From contig OY970826.1 in the NCBI GenBank assembly GCA_963853835.1, forward strand, positions 5,192,001-5,256,000: DNA of 64,000 nt, read 5' to 3'. The notes under the pieces were generated by a model that saw nothing but the letters and a program-made list of their open reading frames with translations, had not been told where the DNA came from and searched no databases. The stretch is from Calendula officinalis (taxonomy: Eukaryota; Streptophyta; Magnoliopsida; Asterales; Asteraceae). Below, piece by piece: positions 22,905 through 33,841 of the stretch. The first letter of the stretch is position 1, and each line of letters starts with the position of its first letter. The translations under genes were made by a program, and so were the position numbers.

Positions 22905-24395
22905 ATACCTTCCCATGGTTTGCCAGATCCGGCCACACCTTCCCAGGGAAATATTTCAGCCAACTGGTAAATGTGAGGGTTTAGGTCTAGGGTATAGTAA
23001 TAGGTGAGTGCAAGGTGATGTGAAAACATGATAAATCAAAGAAAACACACCTTATGAGTGCATCCAAACCGAAAACAAACCGGGCAACCAATTAAATAGG
23101 TGATCATTCATTCGTTGAATGTTTCACAAGACTTTACTGGCCCAGTAAAGCAAATGCACGCCACCACCAACTACTCAAATTCCTCTCAACAGGGATTTGT
23201 TTCATTTCATCAGGGGACGTAGCACAAAAGCTACTGACTACTCATTCGGAGTATGTCGGTATTGAATAATAATAACCTCCTGCCCCGGGTTAAGTCTCAT
23301 TTGTATGCACAGTGTGTCTAGTTCTCACCCTCAAGAACCTTCCAATATAGGACACTTGCACTACAAACATGGATCTCTGTGAATCCATCGGAACACTCGT
23401 AGTGGCATCACAATCTGATGTTTCACGAGGATCGAGTGGAAATCCTGCTAGAGCTAAAATCACGCCAACTCTAAACGCAGGTCACACATTTGAACCAACG
23501 GTTGTGCAAACGACTACCGATTCATACCGTGTGCTAACGGATACTCTAAGTGAGTCCGGTGTTACCTAAAATCCATGTGAAACTCCTAAAACGAAACATC
23601 TTCAAAAAGCTGATTAAAATGCACATGAGCGTAATAGTCCACTCTCAAATTACTCCTATGATCTGCTAAACCCAGCATGATCTTCCCCGGAGCCACCGAC
23701 AATATAGGAACTAAAAAGTGAGGGTCCCTAGGTCTAGGTGAGCAGAATCAAGTATCATGGGATCTTGATTGGGGTGCGCTGAGGTAAAAATTGAGAGGGG
23801 GTATGAAGTATGGGGTGCAAATCAGCTTATCACATGGTAAAAACTAAAATGAGGGTGTGGTTGAAAAATGAAAAAGTGTGTTGAGTGAGGAGCGTGTGTG
23901 AAAGGGTTAAAAGAAAACGGAAAACCCTCCCTAAACCGAACAAATGACCGGGTAACCTCATCTATATCAGATTGCATATGTTGCTTTCTGATTAAGACAT
24001 CATGGACCCAGTGATGCAATGCACAACCCCCACTGACCACTCAAATACAAAAAGTACTTGTTTCAAAATCACGGAGATTACCACATCCACTATCGACATC
24101 TCATTTGGAGATTGTTGATATTGAAAAAGAGGACCCACCTCCAGTCCTCGCCTTCGTTTGTCCACGTATAGAGTCTAGAACCGAATTAAATTTCTCTAGG
24201 ACACAGGCACTCTACCAAGCATATCTTTGAGATATTGCCGGAACATTCATAGTAATACCAAAATTATTGGTATTCCACGATGATTGAATGGAAATCCTAC
24301 CAGTGCTAACATCAATGCCAACACTGAACGTAGGTCACACAGTTTCTGTAACTGTTGTGCTAACAGGCAATCTATGTGATCCTGGGTTACCCTGA
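22905..24395 (+). repeat. Two diverged structured modules in element 3
   Basis: Module 1 (about 22,905-23,575) and module 2 (about 23,680-24,395) align along their length (GTGAGGGT..AGGTCTAGG; GGAAATCCT; GCCAAC; AGGTCACACA) but are strongly diverged. At matching places both have hairpins with different stems: CTTTACTGG/CCAGTAAAG versus CATCATGG/CCAGTGATG; TACTC/GAGTA versus ATCTC/GAGAT around an ATTYG loop. No protein-coding frame spans them. Confidence 0.65.
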
Positions 24396-24416
24396 TACAT
24401 TCTTGTGCGAAGATCA

Positions 24417-24560
24417 GACGACCGTACTCCATTCTTATCAACAACGGTCACTATGTCTGATAGAAAATCTGATGACTGTACTTCAATCTTATCAACAACA
24501 GTCAATAAATCAGATAAGGGATTCTATGACCGTACTCCAACATTATCAACAACGGTCAGA
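24417..24560 (+). repeat. 54-bp hairpin repeat, three units
   Basis: Three units at exact 54-bp spacing. Stem arms: GACCGT 24,420 with ACGGTC 24,444; GACTGT 24,474 with ACAGTC 24,498; GACCGT 24,528 with ACGGTC 24,552. The loop is ACTYCAAYNTTATCAACA-like in all. Confidence 0.8.
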
Positions 24561-24887
24561 AAATCCACAACATATCAACTTTCCGCACTGCTTCAACTTC
24601 AACAAACATCAGGAACCAAGGATCTGCAGCAAATCGACAAACGCCACAACTTCAAGAAAGGACTTCCGCTGCTAACCGCTCTAACTATGGGTCTACATTC
24701 AGTCGATTTGCATGAAGTCTTCTGGAATACTTTATATTGGTTGAAAAGCCGATTAAAAGTATATCTGTCACCGATGATCAAAGGCTGATGCTGTTTTATC
24801 AACAAAACTGCTCAACGGTTCAATTCTCAGCTCCAGCCTTACAATCACAGAAGTCTTCAAAGATATGCAACCTAGTCTACTATTACA

Positions 24888-24898
24888 AAGGGGGACAT
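24888..24898 (+). promoter_or_regulatory. Element 3 polypurine tract
   Basis: AAAGGGGGACAT immediately before the 3' LTR. The preceding 24,655-24,887 block is shared with element 4 (60,595-60,836). Confidence 0.8.
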
Positions 24899-25202
24899 TG
24901 TTAGGTACTAGATATGTTGTAATAGTTAGTCTAGGGGGTAATAGTGTAACAATGTATAGATGTTAGGTTTTATTACCAAAATGGTCCTAACTAACCAAGA
25001 ATTGAGCCATGGTATAAATACCAAAGTGTAAGGCTCAATTCTTAAACTTTTGCACAATTAATCAAGTTAACATTCCAGCAATTGTTCTCTCCCATCTCTC
25101 TACTTTCTCTCTCTAAAAGCCCTAATCTCTCTCTTCACTTTTCTAGCCAAATCATCATCAAACACCTTGAAATGGATTGAATCAGTGTTATTGTGCTTTT
25201 CA
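24899..25202 (+). repeat. Element 3 3' LTR
   Basis: 304 bp, one substitution relative to 18,370-18,673 (CTCTCC versus CTCTCT in the CT tract). Followed by target duplication CTGCT. Confidence 0.92.
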
Positions 25203-25660
25203 CTGCTTCTGTTTTATATATTGTCAGTTGCATTTACGGTTTCATAATATCAGTTGCATTGGATTTTCATACTGTGAGTTGCATTGTGATTTCATATTGT
25301 CAATTGCATTTGCATTTTCATAGTGTCGGTTACATTTGCATTTGCATTTGCATTTTCATACTTACTGTTGCATTTCATTGTATGTAGTTATTTCCCTGAA
25401 ATTTACGTTATGCTTCTGTTATAAACACTATCAATTGCATTTTCATACTGTGAGTTATATTTGAATTTTTAACCAATTGTTTATAAATTGACATTGGCAT
25501 TTGCATTTTCATACTAGGGAATTGAATTTTCGTTTTATGTGGTTCTTTCATGAAATTATACATTCTAGTTCCGTTTAAAATACTGCCATTTGCATTTGCA
25601 ATTTTATAATTGCAGTTGCATTTGCATTTTCATTTTATTTAGTTATTCCCAGTTTTTATT
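25203..25660. repeat. Degenerate GCATTT/TTTCAT satellite, right part
   Basis: Continuation of the satellite at 17,391-18,369 beyond element 3, with the same blocks (TGTAGTTATTTCCCTGAAATTT, TTGCATTTGCATTTTCAT). Confidence 0.7.
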
Positions 25661-27780
25661 TTCCTTTTCAAGTATCATCAACACTTCATTAAGAATGTAT
25701 CTGCACTTTCTCTCTGTTCACTACAATAATCAATACAAAAGATCAAAATAATAACAACCATAAAAACAACCATCAATAATTTCTTTTCATGTATCATGAA
25801 CACTTGTAATCTAGATTATAATCAATATGAGAAAATCCAAAACAATAACAATCTAGATTAGTTCTACAACTATCCATCATCAATATCAACAAAAATTAAC
25901 AACCATCTAAAAAACAACCAACCACATATGCTTGTACTCAGTTCTTTACTTGTTCTTATTTTACCATCCTTACAAACCCTTGATTGCATTGCATCGTAGC
26001 CCATCTTGTAGAATTACGGGTTTTTTCTCTCTTTTATCCACTGTCAAAATGTAAATATAGAAACAATCTATAAGCAATCTAATCATACTTCAATTACAAA
26101 AAAAATCTAAAACAATCCAATCAAAACTAGTGCCTGAAATTACAAGACAACAACATTATTCTAAATACATAAACCTATGGATGTGTTCAGTTCTGGAACC
26201 TGGCCGAACCAGTAAACCCGAAAACTGAAAATTTGGAAAATCAAGAACCGAGAACCTGACTGAATTACCGATCCCGGTTCCTGTTTGGGTCGGTTCGAAT
26301 GATTTCCGGGTTTAGTATCGGTGTAGCTAAAATTTACAATTTGACAGCAACATATTGGTATTTAAAAGCTTACAACCATCTATGATATATTAACAATATA
26401 GTGAAGAAAAATAAGTTCAAAGTGACAAAGTCCAAAATGTTGAATTGGAATCAAAGTTGACAACAATTTTTAAAGTTTGAACAATAAGATGATTTGTTCT
26501 AATAAATGCTATTGAAATTAGAATAATGTGCATGATACTGCTATTGCTCTAGAATTTTAGCCTTTTTAATTATGTTCTTAAAATTCTAGGCTATTGAAAT
26601 CGTAGTTAATTATGGGCACTATACAAACTATCTCTCCTAACTACATTGATTATCTCATAAAATAAGTCTAGAGATGTGTGCTACTAGTTGCCAAACACAT
26701 ACTAAGAAAATAAAATTAACTTATAGCTATTCAAATACATTGAACATATGAGGTAGTTGACCATAACTTCTTAAAAATGTCAAAATACACATCAAATTCT
26801 ATTCCTAGAGTGTGAGATTTGACATCGAAGTCATAGCAATTGTTCCAATTTTTCAAAAACAAATGGAGCAGTAATACTAAATACGAGCAAATTGGAATTC
26901 GACAAAATCAAATAACGTTTCTTACATATTACTGTAAATGTACTTACGCATATGTATCCTATTCATTCGTCACCTGTTTCTCGAAATGCCTTGAACTATT
27001 ATGTGTTGAAATCGCCCTTTCAACAATGCAATCGCCCTTTCAACAATGAAATCACCCGTATGTGAAGAAGCTTTCAAGAAATTGTCTAATTAAAACTCCC
27101 GATTGAAACCCTATACTGAATCGCATTCGTTTGTGAGAGAGAGATAACCTGCGTTTTCGTTTGTGAGAGAGATAGAATCGCCATTTGAAACCCTAAAATG
27201 CCTTGACTTCAACAACGTAATTGTTGTTTGCTGAGATACCTACACTTTTACAATACTACCCTTCTAGCCCTTTTTCTTATTCGCATCCACACCCCAATTA
27301 ATGTGCACGCCTCTTTTTAAACCCTATCATCTGATCTCTTGAATTTTGGATCTGAGGGTTACAAATTATTCTTTATATTTTTTATTTAGTAATGCTTTTC
27401 TATAGTAATGCTTTTCTATAGATCTTCATCCTAAATAATCGCCATTAGATTATTTTGTTAATTCAGGATATTTTATTAATTTTGAACTATTGTTAAATTT
27501 TATATTATTTTGTTATTTATAAATCATTATTAATTTGATCATTTTAAAAACTTAAACTAATTTCAAATCCTTCACATATATTTTAACTAAACGCCACCTA
27601 AGATTCCATAGACACTAACTTAAGATCTAGTGGTTCCTTTTCGAAGTTTTTAGATCATGATTTTACTTATTTAAACATGTTAAAAATATAAGTCGGATCT
27701 AGCATATTATTGTAAGTATTACGTAGATCTGATACACATTCTAGTCAACCATGAAGGTTTGACCAAGAAAGTAAATTACA
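25661..27780. other. AT-rich intergenic DNA
   Basis: No gene recognised. Short CGGTTC-rich remnant at about 26,190-26,330. The direct repeats GAGAGAGA/TTCGTTTGTGAGAGAGA at 27,125-27,180 and CAATCGCCCTTTCAACAATG (27,010-27,045) are local duplications. Confidence 0.5.
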
Positions 27781-27827
27781 ATCGCAGTGTTTAGAAGGTG
27801 GCATAGATGGTGGGGTGTCACTGGTGG

Positions 27828-27837
27828 TATATATAAT
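27828..27837 (+). promoter_or_regulatory. Putative TATA box of the RRM gene
   Basis: TATATATAAT about 260 bases before the start codon, followed by a CT-rich 5' leader (27,870-27,950), a common arrangement in plant promoters. No transcript start is known. Confidence 0.45.
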
Positions 27838-28096
27838 TGTATGTCAGTATTATGATAGGCCCTTTCCTCTTTTCCACCTTTTGCTTTTCTCTCTTCTTCC
27901 CTCCATATCTCTCTCTCTCTCTCATATCTCTTTGTTTCTTTTTTTTTCCCTCGTTTAATAGCTGGATTTCCGACCTAATTGTCTGCTTGATCATCAACAC
28001 CATCACTTTCTTTCAACTTTGTTTTCCTTTTCAACTAAACCCTAACTAGCTTCCTACCTTCCATCACTTCCAAAAGATCCAAGAAATTAACACAAG

Positions 28097-29035
28097 ATGA
28101 CTCCGGCGGCGGCTATGGCGGCGACGGTGACGCCGACGGTTACAACCACCAACAACTACACAGCCGGTCAGTTTGGTGATACAACTTATACAAAAGTGTT
28201 TGTTGGTGGGTTGGCTTGGGAGACCCAAAAGGACACCATGAAAACCTACTTTGAGCAGTTTGGTGAGATCTTGGAAGCTGTTGTCATCACTGATAAGACC
28301 ACTGGCAGATCTAAAGGCTATGGCTTTGTAAGATTTTATCAATCTTTTTTAACTTTTTCTTTCATATTTACATCAAGATCACGAATGGGTTTTTTGTATA
28401 TTAAAAAATCTTGGAAAGTAATCGTGATTAAATCAAGACAATTAATTCCGGCCAAAAATGTAGGTGACTTTCCGGGAAGCCGACGCTGCGATGAGGGCAT
28501 GTGTTGACGCAGCTCCGGTGATCGATGGTCGGAGGGCCAACTGCAATCTTGCTTCTTTGGGTGTTCAAAGATCCAAACCCTCCACCCCTAACAAACTCGG
28601 TATATATACACATCAATTCTTTAATTAATTACAATCATAAGTTTACTTTTTTTTTTTTGTTTGTAAAGTAGTATTTCATGTTGGTTTTCTCGGTTTTTTT
28701 AATCTTTTTAAACTTGAAGTTTGTTAGCTGGGGCTTATAACATATGGAATTTTGATCTCATTTATATGTATTGTTCGTATAAGCAATATACATTCGATTA
28801 TCGAAGCGATAATTTGTAAAGGTAATATCTTAGAGCTCATAAGTTGAGATGAATATCCTTTGCAAAACAAGATTATGAAAAAAAATGTTGAGTTTTTGAA
28901 TAAAGAGAATCATTGAATATTATTGAGTGAGGTAGGGTTTCCACTTTTATAAAGAAATGTATGAATGTAAATGCTTTAATTACAACCACAAAACATGCAT
29001 ACATAAATATGTATCTATAGATGTTTCTTCCAAAA

Positions 29036-29069
<34 letters not shown>

Positions 29070-32025
29070 AAAACACTCAAAAAGAAGCATGACAGCTCAT
29101 ATATGTTCAACTTGATGGTACTGTGTTCTACATTATTTTCTTTTTAGATATCTTGTTTCTCTTAATTCTTTAGGGTTATTCTAGTAATTTCATACACTTC
29201 ATTTCATAACTAATAAATTTTGTAAACTTTCGTGGTACAATAATAGAAATATCTTTGCTTGCAAATCAATCAATTAAGTCAATCTTTCTACTTTATTTCT
29301 TACTTGTAAAAATGATTGTCACTTGTAATTCACAAATTTTCTTTGTTAATTTCATCCTTTAATTTAAATACTTATACTGATCAATTAAATAGCAATATAA
29401 ATCGAAAGATTTAGTATCATGGTTAGTTTTGCATGCTCATATATTAGGGGAATATGTTTGTATAGTTGTAGCGATGATAAATATATATATCCGTGTAAAA
29501 AAATGATCTTTATCACTATTTTATGATTTATAATGGATGAATTATGTAGGTGGAGGAAGGAGCATTAGGGTTATGAGTGGTTATGGAGGAGGGTATCATC
29601 ATCATAATCATCAAGCAGGTGGAATGGGAACAACAGCTTTCCCTTCTGCTACAGCCTTCCCTCATTATGCTATCCACCAAGGCATCCCTTTTTCTGCTAC
29701 CAATCTTTATGGGTTAGTTTAATTTCTCTCTCCTCTTTCTCTCTCTCCATGTATAAATACATACATACACATGTAATGTGAATTACACTAGTTAGGACAA
29801 GTTTTATAGCTAATTTTATAAACATATTTAATAATAATTGTGTTAAATGCAACAAAAATTGTAGTGTAAAAATCATCAAAAATCATCTTAATATGTAATA
29901 GACTAATAGGCATAAATGTCTCTTCTATAGTTGCATCTTTTAAAGTAATCAAAATTTTATCTAACTCAAAAAAGAAGATACAAAGATGACAATAATGCCT
30001 TGACCAAAATCTTTTAATGTTTACTAACCTTAATGGATTTCCTCTCTTCTTTCTCTCTCATCTTTCTCTCAATTATATATACATCCGTAAAAGGTAATTA
30101 CAATAAATATTGTGGTAAATTGTTTCCGTTAATGAATTAATGAGTGGTTGTGACTTGTGAAGCATGTGGGCAGTGCCAACTCATGAAAAAAATAAATTAA
30201 ACAAATTAAAAGAATATATTTTCTTTTTTTGTAAATTCACTTTTTGTATTGAGGCGTGCTCTGCCATTCACATGCATCATCATCATGATTGCCATGCTGT
30301 TTCTATCTCTGACCATGGTCAAACTAACCTGCAAACTGCACATGAGTAGTACTGTACAATACTGTACTTTTCCTCACACTTTGAACATAATTTTGGGACT
30401 TATAGTCCTTTTTTTTTCCATTTATGCCTTCATGTGTCATCTACTGATCGTCTACTATGTTTATTAGTTATTTTAATCTGTTATCAAAACTTCAATATAT
30501 TAAATCTTGGAAAATGCTAATGACAGCCGCTGTCATTAAGAAGACAAAATACACAAAAAACAACCCCTGAATTTTAAGATTATTACTTTTTTAATCAATG
30601 TACAAGATTTTTATGCATGTTAGTGACAGCCCTTAGGACTGTCATTAGCAAAACCCTTAAATTTTTTACTTCATTTTATTTACTTTTAAAATAATTAATA
30701 TGTGGCATTCATTAACTTATATTTTTAATCTCATCATTTGATTTGTATATTCATACTAATTAAAGTAACAGAAAGATAAATAATAATATTAATATCATTT
30801 TATGATTATTCCTTCCTACACACGTTTCTTGTTTTGCAAGCTAACTTATTTATTTCTTTTACAAATTTGTGATTTTTAGATACTCTCCATATTCTCCGGA
30901 TTACACATACCCAACGGTACGTTTTATTTTCTTCTAGTCGTTACTATTATTTTTTAGTCGTCAATTGAAATGTACAAAATTTGACTAATTTAGCGTATTA
31001 TTCAGAGTTACTATAATGTATACGGAGGAACAAATGGGCAGTATCCATTTTATGGAGCTACAACCAATGGTATGATCACCGCCAGCGCTGCCGCTGCAGC
31101 CGCTGCCTTCTACCCGTACCTGACGGAAGGTGGTCATGGAAACTACAATACTGGTCAGAGCTATGGTGTGTACCCACACCATCTCTATCAGTATTCAGCT
31201 GTGAATTCTTCTGGAGGGTACCCACAACAATATGGCACCCCGATCTCCCTAGCGGCTACTCCCCCATTGCAACCCGCAGGTTTGATTTGCATTACGTATA
31301 AATCGAGTTCACTAATATTTCTTTCGTTCCTGATCAAACCACAACAAATTAAGTGACTCTACCCATTTTTTTTTACACATTTACACTTTTAAAAGTCTAA
31401 GAATTATAAATATACGTTTTAACGTATATATATACATTTTACACATTCTACACAAAACTACACTTCTTACGCTTACATGCTACAAAAAAAAGTGTGGCAT
31501 TTTATTACACGTGAGCTCTAATGACACTTTTTTTTAGTGTAGTCAAAAGTTCTATTTATTACCCTTACATTTTAAGAAGTGTTGATAAAAATGTTAAGTT
31601 GAGTTTTTAATCATACTTTTCATGGGATTTGTGTCGAAAAATATCGAAAATCCATTACCCGCACATTTTTTTTTGTGTGTCGGCATAGGGTGTTACTTAC
31701 CCAACATTTAACCACGCTTTTTTGTATGTAAGTGAAACCATTTTGTAAAATAGTAAAATGTTTTTTTACCCAATCTTAGCGACTATTTTTTTACTTTTAG
31801 TGACAAGTTTTTTAATAGGGACGCTTTTGAAAAGTAACTAATGACATTTTTCTTGTAGTGATAGAGACATAAGTGTGGACAATATAATAATTTGTTGTAG
31901 TTTTCATTTGAACGAAATAAGAGAATGACCATCTAATATCAACTGTTACTAACGCTTTTGACAGTTTGTTTTGCTGTGCCACAGGCGTAAACGTGGTTCT
32001 ACAACCGCCCGCTGCTCATCATTAA
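28097..32025 (+). CDS. RRM RNA-binding protein (ARP1/RBM24-38-like), six exons
   Basis: Predicted exons 28,097-28,327; 28,464-28,599; 29,550-29,712; 30,880-30,916; 31,006-31,279; 31,985-32,025. All joins keep frame and use GT/AG, giving 293 residues ending QPPAAHH. One RRM near the N-terminus: RNP2 KVFVGGLAW and RNP1 SKGYGFVTF, the latter across the exon 1/2 junction. The rest is Gly/His/Tyr/Ala-rich low complexity, with a poly-Ala run before FYPYLTEGGHGNY. This matches the plant family of single-RRM proteins around ARP1 and relatives of animal RBM24/RBM38, thought to bind mRNA in development or ABA response; exact orthology is not established. Intron 3 holds a MITE and intron 5 a CACTA-like end. 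No lesion seen. Confidence 0.88.
29039..29067 (+). repeat. Poly(A) tract in intron 2
   Basis: About 29 consecutive A residues on the plus strand. Simple mononucleotide repeat, length likely unstable. Confidence 0.9.
30509..30656. mobile_element. Hairpin-armed MITE copy 1 (9-bp TSD), intron 3
   Basis: 148 bp, flanked by TTAAATCTT and TTAAATTTT (8 of 9 match). Each end holds a short palindrome (TGACAGCCGCTGTCA left; TGACAGCCCTTAGGACTGTCA right). Interior matches the reverse complement of 51,769-51,924 (ACAAAATACACAAAA, TTTTTAATC, TGTACAAG). The 9-bp duplication suggests a Mutator-type element. Confidence 0.8.
31490..31860. mobile_element. CACTA-like terminus in intron 5
   Basis: The sequence ends TTTTTCTTGTAGTG at 31,847-31,860, the reverse of CACTACAAGAAAAA, the hallmark terminus of plant CACTA (En/Spm-like) transposons. 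Upstream T-rich words such as AGCGACTATTTTTTTAC fit CACTA subterminal repeats. No matching left end is seen, so it is probably truncated. Confidence 0.45.
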
Positions 32026-33183
32026 TAGATTCACAAATTTCATGGCTCGAACCCGAATCCGCATGCATGCCTACAATTTTCATTCTCAGAATCTTTCAAT
32101 TCTGAAAAAAAAACCTTTGGCCAAACCATGGTTATCTCTTTCATTTGTCACTTTCATGGAGCCCTTGATTCAACAAATCAAGGGCATCCAAGGCATGGAA
32201 AAAGCCCCCCATAGGGGTCACCATCCAAATTTGGAGGACATTTTTCTATCTTCTCTTATAAGGGCAGGGACCCCTACAAGAGAAGGACACCCCACAAAGC
32301 ATATGCATGTGCATCTCACCAACTTGTAGCTATTAAAAAGGCTTTATAAGTTGGAAAAAGTTATATATATAAGTTTTTGCCTTGTGGAAAAGGCCAAAAA
32401 CAAAAGTTTAGACATCATAATATCAACTTATTCATCTTGAATTAAGAGAATTTGTAAATGCTTTAAATTTCAAATCTTTAATGAAAAAAATTATGATGTC
32501 TTTTTTTTTTAAATATATAAATATAATTTAATCAAGGGCATCGGAGTGTGCCCTAAGTTTTTGTTTTTACTAACTTGAACCCCCTAGTCTTAGATTTTTA
32601 AAAACTTGGCTAGCATGTTTTAGTTAAAACTTTTTTTTTCTTTTTCCATGAAAAAAAACTTTTCTTCTTCAAAAACCATCATCCTTTCTTAGGATAAGAA
32701 AGGATGTTGTGTCATTTTTAAAATTTTCTGTAAATTTACTTTGGCTAAACAACGGGGAGTTTTAGCCATGTAACTAAATAACATTTAAGGCATAATTGTA
32801 ATGCATTTAGATTAATTTTCAAGTTCGTACCGAATTTTTAGCTAGGTATCATGAGCTTCGTTAATGGAAACGAAGCTCAAATGCATCCGAAAGTAAACCG
32901 AGAGAGATATTTTCAATCTCTCGGTTTATGATCTCTAACACATCAACCATGGTTAGGACTAAGGTCATCTTTTCCCCCCTCATTATCTTTCGTAATGTTG
33001 ATCTCGAATTAAGTCTACTTGGAGACGAAACTTGGTACTCTTTATAATATGTAATCATGGATCTAAGGTTTGTAATTGGGATATTGTAACTAGGAATTAA
33101 TGTTGCTTAATCACATGGCTCATTTTCAGTCAATGGTGACTGAGAGGAGCCTCTACTTACTCTTTATAATTTTCATTTAGGGA
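32026..33183. other. RRM gene 3' region and intergenic DNA with hairpin cluster
   Basis: No further gene. It holds several perfect short hairpins: GCCCTTGATT/AATCAAGGGC (32,161-32,185), TCCAAATTTGGA (about 32,228), a 14-bp arm pair around TTCTCTTATAAGGG (32,254-32,287), GAGCTTCGTT/AACGAAGCTC (32,852-32,877) and AACCGAGAGA/TCTCTCGGTT (32,897-32,926). The 3' end of the RRM transcript is not marked by a clear AATAAA. Confidence 0.5.
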
Positions 33184-33792
33184 TGTCAGGATCGATTAAC
33201 TATAAACAAGTTAATAAACACCTTAGATCTATTTGATGATAGAAGTTGCAGCGGATCAACACTATATCAATAATTAAGAACGATGAACTGTATGAACAAT
33301 ATGAGAAATATTAAGAACACAGTTTCACAAAAAGCTTCAATGTATATTATTAAGTTAACAATACACACGTACGTTTACAATTCGTAAGGAACTATATATA
33401 ATAGTCCTTGAAGCTAAACTATTTACCCTAGTTATTCTAGGATACGATTTACATCTAATTATAAACGATATACATTGATTTACATTCTATAACTATCTCT
33501 GCGAAGATCTCGGACTTGATATGTTCCATAAACGCGTAAAACCAATCACCAGTAGTAAATAAGTAACATCAGTAGTAAACTTGGTGATCAGTAGTAAGTC
33601 CAGAAACCAACGTCAGTAGTAACTACAATGATCAGTAGTATCTTCAATCTTTGTATGATCAGTAGTAACTAAGTTATAGAGAACACCAGCATCAACTTCA
33701 TCAGTAGTAAATGTTTCTGCCCCATCAGTAATAAACATAATTATCACTAACTGCAGCATCAGTACTAAGTTGATCTGTGATTTGCTCTAACA
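33184..33792 (-). repeat. Element 2 3' LTR
   Basis: 609 bp, TGTTAGAGCAAATC...ATCCTGACA in element orientation. Nine TTACTACTGAT-type words sit in U3. TATA-like TATTATATATAG near 33,392-33,403. Identical to 44,021-44,629. Confidence 0.95.
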
Positions 33793-33805
33793 ATCTCCCC
33801 CTAAA
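33793..33805 (-). promoter_or_regulatory. Element 2 polypurine tract
   Basis: TTTAGGGGGAGATTG in element orientation, abutting the 3' LTR. Confidence 0.85.
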
Positions 33806-33841
33806 CTTATTGATTATCTTTTAATCAATCAAGTTTTTCAT

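Larger units (their letters stand above)
18370..25202 (+). mobile_element. Element 3: non-autonomous LTR retrotransposon
   Basis: 6.8 kb, plus strand. LTRs 18,370-18,673 and 24,899-25,202 (304 bp, one difference seen). A perfect 5-bp target duplication CTGCT flanks it (18,365-18,369 and 25,203-25,207). Primer site and polypurine tract are present. The interior has a GC-rich hairpin minisatellite leader, one long frame (19,869-22,274, one stop) and 2.6 kb of non-coding DNA full of hairpins. No protease, integrase, RT or RNase H is found, so it needs enzymes in trans. Element 4 at 53,915 is a sister copy with a partly different 3' region. Confidence 0.92.

Noticed and set aside
24417..24560. 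CRISPR-like array of 54-bp units
   Set aside because: Only three units, whole unit repeated rather than repeat plus unique spacer, inside a plant retroelement.
32042..32329. 95-codon frame starting MARTRIRMHAYN after the RRM stop
   Set aside because: Lies in the 3' region over hairpin DNA, no family resemblance.
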